NCBI GenBank assembly: GCA_003645605.1
Contig: QNAY01000108.1
Coordinates: 1 to 5,595, forward strand
From: Thermodesulfobacteriota bacterium
Lineage (GTDB): Bacteria; Desulfobacterota; Dissulfuribacteria; Dissulfuribacterales; UBA3076
Length of the DNA: 5,595 bases
Direction: 5' to 3'
In this document: one piece after another, positions 5,506 to 5,595 of the stretch
Layout: each line of letters starts with the position of its first letter
Numbering within the stretch: position 1 is the stretch's first letter
Translations under genes and position numbers: made by a program
The notes under the pieces: model-generated
What the model was told of the DNA's origin: nothing
What the model saw: the letters and a program-made list of their open reading frames with translations, nothing else
Databases searched by the model: none

Positions 5506-5595
5506 ATGGAACAATATGTTGCAGCAGTCGAGGAGACTGTAGATTTTTTTCAGAGAGAGTTGCCCTGGACCCCGGATGTATGTCTGATGCTGGGC
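5506..5595 (+). CDS. Purine nucleoside phosphorylase-like protein, N-terminal end (partial)
   Basis: Thirty codons are visible before the window ends. Residues about 4-30, reading YVAAVEETVDFFQRELP then TPDVCLMLG, have the shape of the N-terminus of trimeric type-I purine nucleoside phosphorylases: an opening helix, a Pro-containing turn, then a strand running into the phosphate-binding L-G-S-G-L-G loop, of which only LG is inside. Such enzymes split purine nucleosides with phosphate in the cytoplasmic salvage pathway. I prefer ATG 5506 because GGA (5494-5496) lies 9 nt upstream; an in-frame ATG at 5500 would add two residues. Neither start has a strong ribosome binding site. With so little sequence the family call is probable, not certain. 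Confidence 0.65.
   Translation, partial: MEQYVAAVEETVDFFQRELPWTPDVCLMLG

Noticed and set aside
5492..5542. Short frame from ATG 5492 over the phosphorylase start
   Set aside because: It stops after 16 codons, overlaps the better-supported start at 5506 in another frame, and has no ribosome binding site.

Overview
The window looks like chromosomal DNA from a Gram-negative bacterium. It carries a MacB/LolD-type ABC export system, a CcmF/CcsA-type cytochrome c maturation pair, and the start of a purine nucleoside phosphorylase-like gene. Palindromic intergenic repeats and short CCGT(A/G)AACGG motifs suggest a Desulfobacterota-like (former Deltaproteobacteria) genome. That is an impression from style only; nothing here proves the taxon.

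Layout. (1) 1-189, + strand: the last 62 codons of a protein I do not recognise. (2) 190-460: noncoding and densely palindromic. Perfect 12-bp arms (207-218 / 448-459) enclose a palindromic element (219-316) and a perfect 17-bp inverted repeat (326-342 / 431-447). A good sigma70-like promoter (320-348) lies inside, and its 17-bp spacer is exactly one of the 17-bp arms. (3) 461-3734, + strand: an ABC exporter operon made of an ATPase (461-1135), a MacB/FtsX permease (1144-2352) and a paralogous permease (2536-3734) broken by a one-base frameshift near 3336. The 183-bp gap between the permeases holds a second, inverted copy of the palindromic element (2361-2463). (4) 3741-5349, - strand: two membrane genes separated by one base. 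The upstream one (4318-5349) is a WWD-domain heme-handling protein with a CcmF-like front and a CcsA-like end. The downstream one (3741-4316) resembles the later membrane half of CcmF, so the pair may be a split CcmF. (5) 5350-5505: intergenic, with a 7-bp tandem repeat against the ribosome binding site of the heme gene. (6) 5506-5595, + strand: the first 30 codons of a purine nucleoside phosphorylase-like gene.

How it works together. The ATPase should drive a MacB-like mechanotransmission exporter with two different permeases. The second permease is split between its periplasmic domain and its last three membrane helices, so it is either dead, mis-sequenced, or working as two chains. The - strand pair probably delivers heme to, or ligates it onto, apocytochrome c at the outer face of the inner membrane. 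The most unusual part is the repeat architecture: nested palindromes that seem to supply the ABC promoter, and a related palindrome inserted within the same operon in the opposite orientation.
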